The position numbers were made by a program, and so were the translations under genes. A stretch of 64,000 bases of DNA, taken from contig NZ_JAJKBJ010000003.1 of NCBI RefSeq assembly GCF_023618015.1, positions 124,001 through 188,000 on the forward strand, given 5' to 3'. The DNA comes from Legionella maioricensis. GTDB lineage: Bacteria > Pseudomonadota > Gammaproteobacteria > Legionellales > Legionellaceae. Of this stretch, positions 62,916 to 64,000 are shown piece by piece. Positions within the stretch are counted from its first letter, which is position 1. Each line of letters starts with the position of its first letter. The notes under the pieces are model-generated. The model ran no database searches. It saw nothing but the letters and a program-made list of their open reading frames with translations, and was not told the origin of the DNA.

Positions 62916-64000
62916 TTAAGACAGCCAGTCTAGCGGGGACACCGCTTTTCCTCTTAGTCTTATTTCAAAGTATAGACCGTTTTGTTTAATTCCACCGCTA
63001 TGACCTACACTAGCGATTTGTTCTCTTTGATGAACCATTTGTCCTTTATGTTTGAAAAGCGATTGATTGTGGGCGTATAAGGTCATAAATCCTTGTCCAT
63101 GGTCAATGATGAGTAGTAAACCATAGCCTTTTAGCCAGTCACTAAATACAACTTTTCCTGGATAGACGGCAGTAACTACCGCCCCTTCGTCGGCAAAAAA
63201 TGTCACCCCTTGATTCATCTTTTGCAGGGTTCTATGTTCAGTTTGTACTGGGAGCGGCAATTTTTTGCGCATCTGAGCGAAGGGTTTGCTGCTTTGAACA
63301 ACACTTTGTTGCGTTAATGACTTTAACAAGCGTGATAAGTTGTCTTTGTCTTTTTGAAAGTCTCTTAAAGTGAGTTGATTCGTTTGAATCTCATGATTCA
63401 GAGACTGGATTAAAGTGGTATGATAGCTTTTGTTTTGTTGCAACTGCTGTTGATGTTGGGTCAGTTGTTCTTGTAATCGTTGGTTTTTACCTAATTCCTT
63501 GTGGAGCTTATCTTTGTTTTCATTGATTTTTTTGCGTGTTTCATCGATTTGATCAATTAATTGCTGACGCGATTTAATAATGTATTGGTAATAAGTCAGA
63601 ATCCGACTGACTTTATAGGGATTATCCTGATTGAGTAGCCATTTTAGCGGTTGATACTCCCCCATTTGATAACGGGCTCGCACATGGCTTGCTAAGAGTT
63701 GCTGTTGAGTCGATAACTGTTGATTTAGCGTATTAACTGAAGCTTGCAGCTCGTTAATTTTACGCTCTTTAGCATTCATATCCAGTTGAATTGAGCGTAG
63801 TTTCTGGACACACTCTCCGATTTGTTTTTCTGTTCCGGATAATTCTTTATTTAATACACCCCGTTTATCATGAGCGGAAGCTAAAATTTGCCGCAGATTA
63901 TTAATTTTGGTATCTAACTGTTTGAGTTTACTCTGGGTTTGGGCGACAGGGGATGTTGCTTTTGCCTGAGGGCAAAAAGAAAACGTCATACTGAGAGCCA
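62916..64000 (-). CDS. envC: EnvC-like murein hydrolase activator (start beyond window)
   Basis: At least 357 residues on the minus strand. The frame stays open past the Met at 63989 (ALSMTFSFCPQAKA), which reads as the end of a signal peptide, so the true start lies outside the window. A long N-terminal coiled coil (about residues 15-230, LKQLDTKINNLRQILASA and similar) precedes a degenerate LytM/M23 domain: VVTAVYPGKVVFSDWLKGYG, LLIIDHGQGFMTLYAHNQSL and FEIRLRGKAVSPLDWL. The HxG and HxH zinc positions are not preserved, as in EnvC activators of amidases. The EnvC-CtpA order is typical. Confidence 0.9.
   Translation of the reverse strand, partial: ALSMTFSFCPQAKATSPVAQTQSKLKQLDTKINNLRQILASAHDKRGVLNKELSGTEKQIGECVQKLRSIQLDMNAKERKINELQASVNTLNQQLSTQQQLLASHVRARYQMGEYQPLKWLLNQDNPYKVSRILTYYQYIIKSRQQLIDQIDETRKKINENKDKLHKELGKNQRLQEQLTQHQQQLQQNKSYHTTLIQSLNHEIQTNQLTLRDFQKDKDNLSRLLKSLTQQSVVQSSKPFAQMRKKLPLPVQTEHRTLQKMNQGVTFFADEGAVVTAVYPGKVVFSDWLKGYGLLLIIDHGQGFMTLYAHNQSLFKHKGQMVHQREQIASVGHSGGIKQNGLYFEIRLRGKAVSPLDWLS

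Overview
The window is a chromosomal segment of a Legionella species, most likely not L. pneumophila itself. The main evidence is a near-complete Dot/Icm type IVB secretion locus (8.5-31.2 kb) in the Legionella gene order, followed by an MspA/ProA-type zinc metalloprotease, DotV, and a Legionella-style ankyrin protein. The DNA is AT-rich. Two features argue against L. pneumophila: the icmR position holds a divergent, repeat-containing protein, and the icmD (dotP) gene is present four times in tandem. No tphA-like gene lies between icmB and icmF. I do not assign a species.

Layout. 1-4.4 kb: the end of an Entner-Doudoroff operon (edd, glk, eda, MFS sugar transporter). 4.5-8.1 kb: a secreted GH15 glucoamylase, ferrochelatase and a cold-shock protein on the minus strand, then a HIT-family protein. 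8.2-27.2 kb (plus strand): a small gene with a PmrA-like box, then icmT, S, R, Q, P, O, N, M, L, K, E, G, C, four copies of icmD, J and B. 27.5-31.2 kb (minus): icmF and icmH/dotU. 31.3-36.1 kb (minus): purH, prmA, accC, accB and aroQ. 36.4-48.6 kb: pyruvate/oxaloacetate carboxyltransferase, proA, an alpha/beta hydrolase, an EEP-family phosphodiesterase, class I fructose-bisphosphate aldolase, ferredoxin-NADP reductase, dotV, a DUF3579 protein, pssA, ptsH, hpf, rpoN, rpmG and rpmB. 49.1-54.9 kb: trmB, an ankyrin candidate effector, hflK, hflC and purA. 55.2-58.6 kb: an accessory pocket with a methyltransferase, two related papain-fold-like proteins and a decayed chimeric gene. 58.6-64 kb: a secreted adenosine deaminase, a periplasmic binding protein, ctpA and an envC-like gene running off the window.

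How the parts fit. The secretion locus encodes the coupling complex (DotL, DotM, DotN, IcmS), the core complex (DotF, DotG, DotH, DotK), inner-membrane parts (DotI, DotJ, DotE, DotP, IcmT, IcmF, DotU), the ATPase DotO and the IcmQ/IcmR pair. Candidate substrates in the window are the ankyrin protein and the two papain-fold-like proteins. The first of these two has an excellent PmrA-type tandem box and a -10 element just upstream. Secreted hydrolases (glucoamylase, ProA, adenosine deaminase) and the Entner-Doudoroff operon fit growth on host carbohydrate, peptide and nucleoside.

Most notable observations: the icmD quadruplication inside a six-member DotE/DotP/DotV-like family; the PmrA-box-linked pair of permuted papain-like proteins; the PmrA-like box and IcmS-like C-terminus of the small gene before icmT; and an 11-base promoter motif shared by icmT and icmP. 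No rRNA, tRNA, CRISPR array, intact insertion sequence or phage gene was seen.
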